From assembly GCF_000813145.1 (NCBI RefSeq), contig NZ_BAZF01000018.1, forward strand, positions 1 to 64,000: a stretch of DNA of 64,000 nt. The letters are read 5' to 3'. Positions 41,940-51,098 of the stretch are shown here, in pieces. The position numbers and the translations under genes are program-made. Position 1 is the stretch's first letter. Each line of letters begins with the position of its first letter. The notes beneath the pieces were generated by a model. The model had not been told where the DNA came from. It made no database searches and was given only the letters and a program-made list of their open reading frames with translations. The DNA comes from Geobacter sp. OR-1 (GTDB taxonomy: Bacteria > Desulfobacterota > Desulfuromonadia > Geobacterales > DSM-12255).

Positions 41940-43787
41940 CTATTTTCTGATTTTTTTTATTTTATTCTTTTTCTTGTCCGGCGCCACAGTACTGTTAAAA
42001 ACCCCTGACCCCTTTACTGGCACACTTTCCCGCATCTGAGCAGGAATTAAGGCCCTGGCTGCGTCCTCCCTGTTGCAGGCCGAAAGAGCAGCCTTCACCT
42101 TTTTCAGCTCTGCAGGCAGGTGAGCAAGCAGCAGGGATTTCTGCAGCTGTTTTTCCCGATCCTTGCGGGCCACATAGACAGGCGCGCCGGAAAACGGGTC
42201 AATCCCGGTATAATACATGGCTGTGGCAAGGGTTCCCGGTGTCGGGGTAAACTGTTGGACTTGCTCAACCTTCAACCGGTTACTGCGGAGAAAAAGCCCG
42301 AGATCCACCATGTCGGAAAGAGTGGTTCCGGGGTGCCCGGACATGAGATACGGAACAACCCCATAACGCTTGCCCAGTCTGGCGCACTCAGATCTAAACC
42401 GGGCGAGGAAATCCTCGAACAGCTCAGGAGCCGGCTTTCTCATCAAACGCAATACCTTGTCGCAGCAATGCTCCGGGGCAACCTTCAGTAACCCTCCCAC
42501 ATGATGAGCGACCAGTTCCCGGAAATACTCGGGTTGGCAGAGCAGAAGATCGTATCTGATTCCTGAGGTGACCGTCACATGCCTGACCAGTGGCAGCCGC
42601 TTTACCACCCGGAGCATCTCGGCGGCAATCTTGTCGGCAACCTTCAACTGAGGACATACTTTCGGATGCAGACAGCTCAGGCGCCTGCATGAAGCCCCCG
42701 CATCGGGCGCACTGCAGCTTGATCCGTACATATTTGCAGTAGGGCCGCCCAGATCGCTGACAATCCCCTTGAACCACGGCGCATCCCCCATTGCCTTCAC
42801 CTCTGCGGTTATGGAGGCAATGCTGCGGCTCTGAATAACCCGCCCCTGGTGCAGGGTGATGGCACAAAAAGAACAACCGCCATAACAGCCGCGATGAGTC
42901 GTTACCGATGACTTGATCTGCTCCCAGGCAGGTATCGGTTCGGTATAGCCGGAATGCGGCACACGGGTAAAAGGCAATGAATAGACCGTATCCAGTTCAG
43001 CCGTTGTGAGAGGCATAGGCGGCGGATTGCAGACCAGAAAACGGCTCCCGTGTCTCTGCCCCAGCCTTCTCAATGAAAAAGGGTTCTGCGACTCGGACAT
43101 GACCCGGTAAGCTTGGGCGTATGCCTGCCGATCCGCCTGCACCACTTCGCAGGCAGCCAGCTGCTCGGCATCGGCCGGCAATTCTGCGGCAGCAAAGGCA
43201 GTCCCTCTGATATCCGTAATGCAGCCTATTGGCTCGCCTTTTTGCACCCGCTGCGCCAGTTCGAGCAACGACCGCTCTCCCATGCCGTAAATCAGCAGGT
43301 CGGCTTTGCTGTCAAACAGGATGGACCGGCGCACCTTGTCGTCCCAGAAATCGTAATGGGCAAAACGGCGGAGACTGGCCTCGATACCACCGATGACAAC
43401 CGGCACATCCTTATAGGCAGCCTTGCAGCAGGAAGTATAGACAATGGTGGCACGATTGGGGCGGGCACCATGACGGTTCCCGGGGGTATAGGCATCGTCG
43501 CGACGAAGACGTTTTTCCGGAGTATAATGGGCGACCATGGAATCCATGGCACCCGCAGCAACGGCAAAAAAGAGGCGTGGTTTACCCAACGCCTTGAACG
43601 CTTCAGGGTCCTTCCAGTCCGGTTGCGCAAGAATACCAACTCGAAAACCGTGTGACTCCAGCCACCGTGCCAATAGAGGGACCCCGAAGGCCGGATGGTC
43701 GATGTAGGCGTCTCCGGTTACAAAGACGATATCAAGCTCATGCCAGCCGCGAATTAAGACCTCAGCTCTGGTGACGGGCAGAAACAT
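41940..43787 (-). CDS. YgiQ-family (UPF0313) radical SAM protein
   Basis: A 615-residue protein. The N-terminal region (1-~280) is characteristic of the family ([27 protein letters not shown]). The radical SAM core has the 4Fe-4S ligands C301, C305 and C308 ([19 protein letters not shown]). A further conserved region is [20 protein letters not shown]. The C-terminus is lysine-rich ([12 protein letters not shown]). The reaction is unknown. It is encoded 2 nt after argC and belongs to the rplM-rpsI-argC unit. The next promoter on the strand, for the tRNAs, touches its stop codon. Confidence 0.93.
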   Translation of the reverse strand: MFLPVTRAEVLIRGWHELDIVFVTGDAYIDHPAFGVPLLARWLESHGFRVGILAQPDWKDPEAFKALGKPRLFFAVAAGAMDSMVAHYTPEKRLRRDDAYTPGNRHGARPNRATIVYTSCCKAAYKDVPVVIGGIEASLRRFAHYDFWDDKVRRSILFDSKADLLIYGMGERSLLELAQRVQKGEPIGCITDIRGTAFAAAELPADAEQLAACEVVQADRQAYAQAYRVMSESQNPFSLRRLGQRHGSRFLVCNPPPMPLTTAELDTVYSLPFTRVPHSGYTEPIPAWEQIKSSVTTHRGCYGGCSFCAITLHQGRVIQSRSIASITAEVKAMGDAPWFKGIVSDLGGPTANMYGSSCSAPDAGASCRRLSCLHPKVCPQLKVADKIAAEMLRVVKRLPLVRHVTVTSGIRYDLLLCQPEYFRELVAHHVGGLLKVAPEHCCDKVLRLMRKPAPELFEDFLARFRSECARLGKRYGVVPYLMSGHPGTTLSDMVDLGLFLRSNRLKVEQVQQFTPTPGTLATAMYYTGIDPFSGAPVYVARKDREKQLQKSLLLAHLPAELKKVKAALSACNREDAARALIPAQMRESVPVKGSGVFNSTVAPDKKKNKIKKIRK

Positions 43788-43789
43788 AT

Positions 43790-44830
43790 TTACGGAAACA
43801 GCCCCAGCCCTTCCAATCCCAGGTTTTCCGGGAAGCCGCAGACAATGTTCATGTTCTGGACCGCCTGACCTGATGCCCCCTTTACCAGATTATCGATTGC
43901 CGAGACAACGATAACCCGGCCGGTCCGCTGATCGACAGTCAAACCGATGTCACAGAAATTGCTCCCCTTCACATATGCAGTCGATGGGAATTGGCCTTCC
44001 GGCAGCACCCGGACAAACCCTTCCCCCTTATAGAAGTCGTTGTAAAGCCTGACAAGATCCCCTGTTGTCTTTTTCTGCCTTAACGTTGCGTAGATTGTGG
44101 CAAGGATCCCTCTGTCCATCGGCACCAGATGCGGTGTGAACGATATGACCACCGGCTTGCCTGCCAATTCCGAAAGCTCCTGCTCTATCTCAGGGATATG
44201 CCGGTGGGTTCCGCCGACGCCGTAGGCCTTGAACCCGTCGTTCACTTCGCAGTAAAGGTTGTCAACTTTGGCACTCCGGCCGGCACCGCTTACTCCGGAT
44301 TTTGCATCGGCAATTATGGTATTAATGTCGATAAGCCCGTGGCTGAGGAGCGGCGCCAGTCCCAAGGTGACACTGGTCGGGTAACAGCCCGGATTGGCAA
44401 CCAACCGCGATTTGGCAATTTTAGCGCGCCTGATTTCCGGAAGCCCGTAAACCGCTTTAGCCAGCAGTTCCGGATTCATATGCGGCTCATACCACTCACC
44501 ATATACCGCCGCATCATGGAGGCGATAATCGGCCGACAAATCGATCACCTTCTTTTTCAGCTTCAGAAAGGTCGGCACGACCTCCATCGCAGCCTTATGG
44601 GGGAGGGCGGTGAATATAAGATCAGCCTTCTCGGCAATCCGGACCGGTTCAAGATTCTCAAGTACCAGGTCACACCGGCCGTGTAGAGACGGAAATATGT
44701 CGGAAATCCGCTTCCCGGCGCTCTGTTCCGAGGTTACGCAGGTTACGGCAGATTCAGGATGGCAATGCAGAATCCTGAGCAGTTCCACCCCGGTGTAACC
44801 GCTGGCACCAACTACGGCAACATTCAACAT
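43790..44830 (-). CDS. argC: N-acetyl-gamma-glutamyl-phosphate reductase
   Basis: Third step of arginine biosynthesis: NADPH-dependent reduction of N-acetylglutamyl phosphate. 346 residues from [14 protein letters not shown]; that ATG follows AAGGGGA, whereas the longer frame adds 11 unlikely residues. NADP-binding GASGYTG is at 8-14 and catalytic C149 is in VANPGCYPT. Separated from rpsI by a terminator hairpin, so argC may have its own weak promoter or depend on read-through. Confidence 0.96.
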   Translation of the reverse strand: MLNVAVVGASGYTGVELLRILHCHPESAVTCVTSEQSAGKRISDIFPSLHGRCDLVLENLEPVRIAEKADLIFTALPHKAAMEVVPTFLKLKKKVIDLSADYRLHDAAVYGEWYEPHMNPELLAKAVYGLPEIRRAKIAKSRLVANPGCYPTSVTLGLAPLLSHGLIDINTIIADAKSGVSGAGRSAKVDNLYCEVNDGFKAYGVGGTHRHIPEIEQELSELAGKPVVISFTPHLVPMDRGILATIYATLRQKKTTGDLVRLYNDFYKGEGFVRVLPEGQFPSTAYVKGSNFCDIGLTVDQRTGRVIVVSAIDNLVKGASGQAVQNMNIVCGFPENLGLEGLGLFP

Positions 44831-44866
44831 AACGTCCCCTTTCGTGCAATGGTGCAACTCCAAAGC

Positions 44867-44895
44867 AAAAAGGGGATATCCGGACGGATATCCCC
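44867..44895 (-). terminator. Terminator after rpsI
   Basis: An 11-bp stem GGGGATATCCG/CGGATATCCCC (44872-44882 with 44885-44895), followed on the minus strand by five T residues. argC starts 37 nt beyond. Confidence 0.88.
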
Positions 44896-44920
44896 TGCAT
44901 TAACCAATATACGCCCGGTA

Positions 44921-45316
44921 TTAACGCTTGGAGAACTGGAAGCTGGCGCGGGCTGCTTTCTTGCCGTACTTTTTCCGCTCCTTGACCCTGGCATCGCGAG
45001 TAATAAACCCTGCCTTCTTGAGGGTGCCGCGGAGTTCCGCATCGGCCTCAAGCAACGCCTTGGTAATCCCGTGCTTGATCGCACCGGCCTGGCCCGAGTC
45101 GCCGCCACCGCTGACAGTGACATTAATATCGAAGATGCCGACCTTTTCCACCAGTTCCAAGGGCTGACGGACCACCATCTTGGAAGTCTCACGACCAAAG
45201 TAGTCGTCAAGCGACTTGCTGTTGACCGTAATTGTCCCGGTACCAGGCTTCATCCAGACCCTGGCGATAGAGGACTTTCTTTTCCCTGTTCCGTAATAAG
45301 TATTTGCTGCCATCAT
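44921..45316 (-). CDS. rpsI: 30S ribosomal protein S9
   Basis: Head protein whose C-terminal tail reaches the P-site tRNA. 131 residues, with [21 protein letters not shown] at the start, [19 protein letters not shown] in the middle and the expected end RASFQFSKR. Pairs with rplM as in nearly all bacteria. Confidence 0.98.
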   Translation of the reverse strand: MMAANTYYGTGKRKSSIARVWMKPGTGTITVNSKSLDDYFGRETSKMVVRQPLELVEKVGIFDINVTVSGGGDSGQAGAIKHGITKALLEADAELRGTLKKAGFITRDARVKERKKYGKKAARASFQFSKR

Positions 45317-45341
45317 TGTACTATCTCCTGAACTGAATTAA

Positions 45342-45770
45342 TCAAAGCTGAACGGTCTTGGGCTGCTGCGCCTTGTGCGGATGCTCTGTGCCTGCGTAAA
45401 TCTTCAGCTTGCTGAGCATGTGGCGAGCCAGCTTGTTTTTCGGGAGCATCCCCTTTACCGCCTTGCGGATAACGTCCTCCGGCTTTTTCTGAAGGAGCTT
45501 GCCCGCACTGATCGACTTGATGCCGCCGGGGAAACCGGAGTGGCTGTAGTAGATCTTGTCGTCATACTTTGCGCCCGTGAGAAGAATCTTCTCGGCGTTG
45601 ACCACGATCACGAAATCGCCGGTATCAACGCTCGGCGTAAAAGTCGGCTTATTTTTCCCGCGAAGTATATTCGCAATCTGGGTAGCAATCCTTCCGAGCA
45701 CCTGGTTGTCGGCGTCGAACAGGTACCAGTCCCGATTTACCTCTTCACTGTTTGGCAAAAACGTCTTCAT
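45342..45770 (-). CDS. rplM: 50S ribosomal protein L13
   Basis: Early 50S assembly protein, canonical 142 residues. Contains [30 protein letters not shown]-type N-terminal core and [26 protein letters not shown] near the end. First gene of rplM-rpsI, with its own promoter just upstream. Confidence 0.98.
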   Translation of the reverse strand: MKTFLPNSEEVNRDWYLFDADNQVLGRIATQIANILRGKNKPTFTPSVDTGDFVIVVNAEKILLTGAKYDDKIYYSHSGFPGGIKSISAGKLLQKKPEDVIRKAVKGMLPKNKLARHMLSKLKIYAGTEHPHKAQQPKTVQL

Positions 45771-45811
45771 CGAACCCTCACATACGTCTAATAGTCTTCC
45801 AAGAAAGATGA

Positions 45812-45840
45812 TTGATAAATCAATTCGCTCTTTATGTCAA
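45812..45840 (-). promoter_or_regulatory. rplM-rpsI promoter
   Basis: Minus-strand TTGACA (45840-45835), a 17-nt spacer and TATCAA (45817-45812), about 42 nt before the rplM start. The -35 box overlaps the last codons of truA. Confidence 0.75.
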
Positions 45841-46601
45841 GGATTTTTCTCTAAATGATTAAAACACCCGAAACTGACTCGGACCAGAGTGAGTCCATGG
45901 GCCGGAGCAGTCGCCCCTGCAGCCGAACGGGCCGGACTCAACAGTAATTCGCGCACCGACTCCGGGCTGCGCCGGCCAAGACCGATCTCCACGAGGGTTC
46001 CGGCCATTATCCTCACCATGTTCCGCAGAAAACCGACTCCCTGGACATCGATCAGCAGCAACTCTCCGTCCGCGGATATGGTCACGGAATTCACTACCCT
46101 TACCGTAGTCTTTGCCGCACACCCGGTCGCGCGGAACGCGGCAAAGTCATGCTCTCCCGCAAAATATGCCGCCCCTCTCTTCATGGCGTCAATATCAAGA
46201 GGCCCGCGCAGATGCCAGGAGTACAAACGCGCGAGCGGTGCGCGGTTTGGAGAAACATGGATCGAATAGCGGTAATGCTTTTCCGTTGCCTCCCTGCGGG
46301 GATGAAACTCCGGAGTGACTTCGATCGCCTCCCTGACTGCGATATCAGGAGGGAGAAAGGAGTTCAGACCGGCGGTGAACGCCTTGAGGGGAATGGTCCT
46401 GGTCGTCGTAAAACTCGCCGGCATGGCCAAGGCATGCACCCCGGCATCGGTCCTCCCCGAGGAATGCAACCGCACCGTCTCCTTGAGCAGGCTTGCCAAG
46501 GCGGTCTCCACAACCTGCTGGATGGCGATGCCGTTTGGCTGCACCTGCCACCCCGCATAGTTGGTGCCGTCGTATTCGATTGTCAGGAGGATGTTGCGCA
46601 T
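45837..46601 (-). CDS. truA: tRNA pseudouridine(38-40) synthase
   Basis: Makes pseudouridine at positions 38-40 of the anticodon arm. 254 residues. The catalytic D52 is in the GRTDAGVHA motif; the N-terminal LLTIEYDGTNYAGWQVQPNG and the C-terminal VGFLRNMVRIMAGTLVEIGLG are conserved. Last gene of leuB-asd-asd-truA, 7 nt after the preceding asd. Confidence 0.97.
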   Translation of the reverse strand: MRNILLTIEYDGTNYAGWQVQPNGIAIQQVVETALASLLKETVRLHSSGRTDAGVHALAMPASFTTTRTIPLKAFTAGLNSFLPPDIAVREAIEVTPEFHPRREATEKHYRYSIHVSPNRAPLARLYSWHLRGPLDIDAMKRGAAYFAGEHDFAAFRATGCAAKTTVRVVNSVTISADGELLLIDVQGVGFLRNMVRIMAGTLVEIGLGRRSPESVRELLLSPARSAAGATAPAHGLTLVRVSFGCFNHLEKNP

Positions 46602-46608
46602 CTAATGG

Positions 46609-47628
46609 CTACTTGAGATACTTCTGCACCAGGATCTCCGCTATCTGCACGGCATTGGTGGCAGCACCCTTTCGGATATTGTCCGCAACAACCCACAGAT
46701 TGAGGCCGTTGTCCGTCGACTCGTCTTCCCTTATTCTACCCACGTAGACAAGGTCCTGACCAGCGGTGCTCATCGGCATCGGATAGATCCCTTTTGCCGG
46801 GTCATCCACCAGTTTAACGCCCGGCGCCTTTTTCAGCAGTTTTCTTGCATCGTCTACGCTCAACTTCTTTACCGTCTCGATATTCACGGACTCGGCATGG
46901 CCGTAAAATACCGGCACCCTGACAGTTGTCGCCGTAACCCGGATATCCGCTGCCATGATCTTCCGGGTCTCATTCACCATCTTCAGCTCTTCCCTGGTAT
47001 AGCCGTTCTCCTCGAAGACATCGATCTGCGGGATACAGTTGAAGGCAATCTGGTGCGGATAGACACTGCAGTTTACCGGACGGGCATTAAGCAGCTCCCC
47101 AACCTGCTTCCGCAGCTCGTCAATCGCCTTTTTCCCGGTCCCGGATACCGCCTGGTAGGTCGATACGATAATCCTTTTGATGGTTGCGGCATCGTGAAGC
47201 GGTTTCAGGGCAACCACCATCTGGATCGTCGAGCAGTTGGGGTTGGCGATGATCCCTTTTTTCGTGTATCCGGCAATAGCATTCGGATTCACCTCAGGCA
47301 CTACCAGCGGCACATCCGGGTCCATCCGCCAGGCAGACGAGTTGTCGATGCAGACCGCTCCGGCAGCTGCGGCAGCGGGGCAGAACTCCCTGGAGCGATC
47401 TCCTCCGGCGGAAAAGAGCGCGATATCGATTCCGCTGAACGAATCGAGTTTCAACTCTTCCACCAGCACCGGCTTCCCCCTGAATTCCAGGATTTCCCCC
47501 ACGCTCCGGCTGCTGGCCAGGAACTTGATCTCTCCCACCGGGAACTCCCGCTCCTCCAGGCACTCGATCATCTGGGCGCCAACAGCGCCAGTGGCGCCGA
47601 CTATTGCTACATTCCACAATTTACTCAT
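46609..47628 (-). CDS. Aspartate-semialdehyde dehydrogenase, second type
   Basis: 339 residues from MSKLWNVAIVGATGAVG; the ATG at 47628 follows TGGAG, while the longer frame would run through the terminator of the upstream gene. It has the NADP motif GATGAVG (11-17), catalytic C132 in IANPNCSTIQM and active-site EVNPN. This is the Gram-positive/Usg-like ASD group, distinct from the neighbouring E. coli-type enzyme. Because the cysteine is intact it could be a real ASD, unlike E. coli Usg. It reduces aspartyl phosphate in the lysine/threonine/methionine pathway if so. Confidence 0.9.
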   Translation of the reverse strand: MSKLWNVAIVGATGAVGAQMIECLEEREFPVGEIKFLASSRSVGEILEFRGKPVLVEELKLDSFSGIDIALFSAGGDRSREFCPAAAAAGAVCIDNSSAWRMDPDVPLVVPEVNPNAIAGYTKKGIIANPNCSTIQMVVALKPLHDAATIKRIIVSTYQAVSGTGKKAIDELRKQVGELLNARPVNCSVYPHQIAFNCIPQIDVFEENGYTREELKMVNETRKIMAADIRVTATTVRVPVFYGHAESVNIETVKKLSVDDARKLLKKAPGVKLVDDPAKGIYPMPMSTAGQDLVYVGRIREDESTDNGLNLWVVADNIRKGAATNAVQIAEILVQKYLK

Positions 47629-47652
47629 GCAGTTATCTCCATTTATCCAGAC

Positions 47653-47682
47653 AAAAAAGAAAAGCGCCCCGTGAAAGGGGCG
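47653..47682 (-). terminator. Terminator between the two asd genes
   Basis: GCGCCCC/GGGGCG hairpin (47664-47670 with 47677-47682) followed on the minus strand by CTTTTCTTTTTTG. It may reduce expression of the second asd and truA relative to leuB and the first asd. Confidence 0.75.
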
Positions 47683-47718
47683 ACATTTCATGCAACTTCC
47701 TATCGGCTAGAACTACTT

Positions 47719-48822
47719 TTACTTCTCCATCAGAATCCTGAGCATCCTTCTCAGCGGCTCTGCGGCACCCCACAGTAGCTGGTCGCCGCAGGTAAACGCC
47801 TGAACATACTGCGGCCCCATCTTCATCTTGCGTACCCGGCCGACCGGCACGGTGAGCAGGCCGGAAACAGCCGCCGGGGTGAGCCCGGCGAGGGTATCGG
47901 CCTTGGTGTTGGGGATCAGTTTGACCCACTGGTTGTCGTTGGCGATGATCTGCTCGATATCGGCCAACGGCAGGTCCTTGGTCAGCTTCATGGTAATCCC
48001 CTGGCTGTGGCAGCGCATGGCGCCGACCCGGACGCAGATGCCGTCCACCGGGATCGGGCTGGTAGTGCCTAGGATCTTGTTGGTCTCGCTGAACCCTTTC
48101 CACTCCTCGCGGCTCTGGCCATCCTCCACCTCGCGGTCGATCCAGGGGAGAACGTTGCCTGCCAGAGGGAAGCCGCCGAACTCCTTCATCGGCATGGAAC
48201 CGTCGCGCAGTGTGGCAGTCACCTTCTTGTCGATCTCTAGGATGGCGGAACCGGGATTCTTCAGCTCCTCGGCAACAACACCCTGCAGCACGCCCATTTG
48301 CGACAGCAGTTCGCGCATGTTCGGCGCTCCGGCGCCAGATGCCGCCTGGTAGGTCATGGATGAAAGCCACTCCACCAGTCCGGCGCGGAACAGGCCGCCA
48401 AGCCCCATCAGCATCAGGCTTACGGTGCAGTTGCCGCCGATGAAATCCTTCTGCCCTTTGGCCAAGGCGGCATCGATAACGTTGCGGTTGACCGGATCGA
48501 GGATGATCACGGCATTGTCTTCCATCCGCAGGGTGGATGCCGCATCGATCCAGTAGCCGTTCCACCCCTGCTTGCGCAGCTCCGGATGGACCGCCTTGGT
48601 GTAGTCGCCCCCCTGGCAGGTGATGATGATGTCGAGCTTTTTCAGCTCTTCAATATCGTCTGCCTTTTTGAGGGTGCCCCCGCCCATCGGCGCAGGCTGT
48701 CCCGCCTGCGAAGTGGTAAAAAACACCGGCTCGAAGCCGAGGCTGAAATCGTTCTCCTCCTGCATCCGCTGCATGAGGACCGACCCCACCATGCCGCGCC
48801 AACCGACCATTCCGACTTTCAT
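47719..48822 (-). CDS. asd: Aspartate-semialdehyde dehydrogenase, E. coli type
   Basis: NADPH-dependent reduction of L-aspartyl-4-phosphate to aspartate semialdehyde, the branch point to lysine, threonine, methionine and diaminopimelate. 367 residues, equal to the E. coli enzyme. N-terminal [14 protein letters not shown] and catalytic C132 ([12 protein letters not shown]); [15 protein letters not shown] is conserved. The ATG follows AAGGAGCG. Lies between leuB and the second asd. Confidence 0.96.
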   Translation of the reverse strand: MKVGMVGWRGMVGSVLMQRMQEENDFSLGFEPVFFTTSQAGQPAPMGGGTLKKADDIEELKKLDIIITCQGGDYTKAVHPELRKQGWNGYWIDAASTLRMEDNAVIILDPVNRNVIDAALAKGQKDFIGGNCTVSLMLMGLGGLFRAGLVEWLSSMTYQAASGAGAPNMRELLSQMGVLQGVVAEELKNPGSAILEIDKKVTATLRDGSMPMKEFGGFPLAGNVLPWIDREVEDGQSREEWKGFSETNKILGTTSPIPVDGICVRVGAMRCHSQGITMKLTKDLPLADIEQIIANDNQWVKLIPNTKADTLAGLTPAAVSGLLTVPVGRVRKMKMGPQYVQAFTCGDQLLWGAAEPLRRMLRILMEK

Positions 48823-48863
48823 ATCTATACGCTCCTTTGCGAAGAGTTAATTGCTCTGAAAAG

Positions 48864-49952
48864 TTAAAGGGCAGCGATAATGGCGGCGCCCATCTCTTTT
48901 GTATTGACGAGTTTTTCTCCGTCCTTCTTCTGGTAAATGTCCCTTGTACGAAATCCCTGATCCAGCACCTTGGCCACGGCATTATCGATGGCATCGGCTG
49001 CATCCACCATAGCGAAGGAGAACTTGAGCATCATCCCCATGGAGAGGATCTGGGCGATCGGATTGGCGATTCCCTGCCCGGCGATATCTGGCGCAGAGCC
49101 GCCTGACGGCTCGTACATGCCGAAGGTCCCTTCTGCCAGGGAGGCAGAGGGGAGCATCCCCAGTGAACCGGTCAGCATGGCGGCTTCGTCGGAAAGGATG
49201 TCGCCGAACATGTTCTCGCACAGGATGACGTCGAACTGCTTCGGCCACTTGACCAGCTGCATGGCGGCATTATCGACATACATGTGGGTAAGTTCCACGT
49301 CCGGGTACTCCTTGGCGATACCGATGACAACGTCGCGCCACAGAACAGACGAAGAGAGCACGTTGGCCTTGTCAATGGAACAAACCTTCTTGCCCCGCTT
49401 GCGTGCCGCCTGGAAGGCGACATGGGTGATCCGCTCGATCTCGGGCACGCTGTAACGCATGGTGTCCACTCCCACCCGGTCGCGCCCGACACCTTCGATA
49501 CCTTTCGGCTGCGAGAAATAGATGCCGCCGGTCAGTTCGCGAATGACCAGCACATTGAACCCGCCGGCAATTACCTCTTCCTTCAATGAAGAGGCGCCGG
49601 TCAGCGACGGAAAGATGATGGCCGGCCGCAGGTTGGCGTAAAGCCCGAAGATCTTGCGCAGCGGCAGCAGCGCACCGCGCTCCGGCTGCTCGTCCGGCGG
49701 CAGGCTCTCCCATTTCGGGCCGCCAACCGAGCCGAACAGGATCGCATCCGACGCCTTACAGATATTGACCGTGGTCTCCGGCAGCGCCTTCCCCTCAAGA
49801 TCGATACCGGCGCCACCCACGTTGGCATGGGTTCGCTCGAATTTTACCGCATATTTGCTTTCCACCGCATCCAGCACCCTGAGTGCCTCGGCCATGACCT
49901 CCGGGCCAATACCGTCACCAGGAAGAACTGCAACCTTGAATGTCTTGCCCAT
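48864..49952 (-). CDS. leuB: 3-isopropylmalate dehydrogenase
   Basis: Oxidative decarboxylation of 3-isopropylmalate in leucine biosynthesis. 362 residues; start [21 protein letters not shown], substrate region RPAIIF and [10 protein letters not shown], magnesium-site residues in the [20 protein letters not shown] segment and NAD-binding [20 protein letters not shown]. Typical length. Heads the minus-strand leuB-asd-asd-truA unit; a clear promoter precedes it. Confidence 0.97.
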   Translation of the reverse strand: MGKTFKVAVLPGDGIGPEVMAEALRVLDAVESKYAVKFERTHANVGGAGIDLEGKALPETTVNICKASDAILFGSVGGPKWESLPPDEQPERGALLPLRKIFGLYANLRPAIIFPSLTGASSLKEEVIAGGFNVLVIRELTGGIYFSQPKGIEGVGRDRVGVDTMRYSVPEIERITHVAFQAARKRGKKVCSIDKANVLSSSVLWRDVVIGIAKEYPDVELTHMYVDNAAMQLVKWPKQFDVILCENMFGDILSDEAAMLTGSLGMLPSASLAEGTFGMYEPSGGSAPDIAGQGIANPIAQILSMGMMLKFSFAMVDAADAIDNAVAKVLDQGFRTRDIYQKKDGEKLVNTKEMGAAIIAAL

Positions 49953-49990
49953 GCCCCCTCCATTTTAGGAAAAGATGAAATTAAACGGTG

Positions 49991-50020
49991 ATTTTACGGG
50001 CCTGCCGGCGACATTGTCAA
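49991..50020 (-). promoter_or_regulatory. leuB promoter
   Basis: Minus-strand TTGACA (50020-50015), an 18-nt spacer and TAAAAT (49996-49991), about 40 nt upstream of leuB and divergent from the exporter operon. No obvious leader peptide rich in leucine codons was seen in the short leader. Confidence 0.78.
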
Positions 50021-50105
50021 TCTAAAAAACCTTATTCGCCGGTCACCGGAAAAAAATACTGCAGCAGCTCCATCTGTTGGTAAACTGGTGACATGGAGGA
50101 TTGAG

Positions 50106-51098
50106 ATGAAGAAGCTGATCATTATCGCTGCAGTCATCGCCATTGCTGCAGTGCTGGCTATAACCGCCATCCGCCGGGCGCCCGTGGCAGCAACCGGCCT
50201 CAAGGTCTCGGGGAGTATCGAGGCGACCACGATCCAGGTTTCATTCAAGGTCGCGGGTCGCCTCGCCAAGCGGCTGGTTGACGAAGGGTATGTCGTCAAA
50301 ACCGGCCAACCGGTGGCGCTCCTGAACACCGACGAATTCACCGACGAGAAGAACGCCCGCTTGTCCGAGGCAAAGGCAAGCCGGGCAGCGCTGGCCGATC
50401 TCGTTGCCGGGAGCCGCAAGGAGGAGATAACCCAGGCGGAAGCGGTGCTGGCGCGTATGAAGGCTGAGGCCGACCGGATGGCCAAGGAGTTTACCCGGGC
50501 AGAGGCGCTTTTCAAGCGCGAAGTAATTCCGCTCAAGGAGCTGGACACTGCCCGCGCCGGTCGCGACAGCTCGGCAGCGGCGGTCAGGGAGGCGGAAGAG
50601 CGGTTGAAACTGCTGCGGATCGGCCCCAGGCCGGATGCGGTAACCCAGGCGCGGGCGCGGGTCGATGCGGCCACTGCCGTGCTGGCGCTGGCCGAAACCA
50701 GGCTTGCCGATACATCCGTAGCATCTCCGGCCGATGGTCTGGTGCTGGCCAAGCATGCCGAACCGGGAGAGATGTTGGCTCCTGGTGCGCCGGTCATAAC
50801 CGTCGGCAAGCTGGACGAGGTCTGGCTCAAGGCATATATTCCCGAGACCGAGCTCGGCAGGGTCAAGGTCGGGCAGCCGGTCCGGGTGACGTCAGATACC
50901 TGGCCGGGCAAGGCCTATGAGGGGAAAATCACCTTCATCTCCCCCCAGGCCGAGTTCACCCCGAAAAACGTCCAGACCGAAAAAGAGCGGGTCAAGCTCG
51001 TCTACCGGATAAAGATCACCCTCCCCAACCCAAAGCTGGAGCTGAAACCTGGAATGCCGGCTGACGCTGTCATAGAGACGGGAATTCAGGGTAAATGA
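50106..51098 (+). CDS. HlyD/YbhG-family membrane fusion (periplasmic adaptor) protein
   Basis: A 330-residue adaptor. An N-terminal hydrophobic anchor (residues about 3-20) is followed by a lipoyl half-motif (GSIEATTIQVSFKVAGRLAKRLVDEGYVV), a long coiled coil (about 85-200; heptad-like A/E/L/R-rich), the second lipoyl half (DTSVASPADGLVLAKHAEPGEM) and a beta-barrel. I prefer the ATG at 50106 (GGAGGA 5 nt upstream) to a GTG at 50088. It overlaps the ATPase gene by 4 nt. It should bridge the ABC permeases to an outer-membrane factor; none is encoded nearby. Confidence 0.93.
   Translation: MKKLIIIAAVIAIAAVLAITAIRRAPVAATGLKVSGSIEATTIQVSFKVAGRLAKRLVDEGYVVKTGQPVALLNTDEFTDEKNARLSEAKASRAALADLVAGSRKEEITQAEAVLARMKAEADRMAKEFTRAEALFKREVIPLKELDTARAGRDSSAAAVREAEERLKLLRIGPRPDAVTQARARVDAATAVLALAETRLADTSVASPADGLVLAKHAEPGEMLAPGAPVITVGKLDEVWLKAYIPETELGRVKVGQPVRVTSDTWPGKAYEGKITFISPQAEFTPKNVQTEKERVKLVYRIKITLPNPKLELKPGMPADAVIETGIQGK

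Noticed and set aside
47633-48565. 310-codon alternative frame inside asd on the same strand
   Set aside because: Low-complexity Arg/Gly/Ala-rich translation typical of an out-of-frame GC-rich gene; the asd frame is clear.
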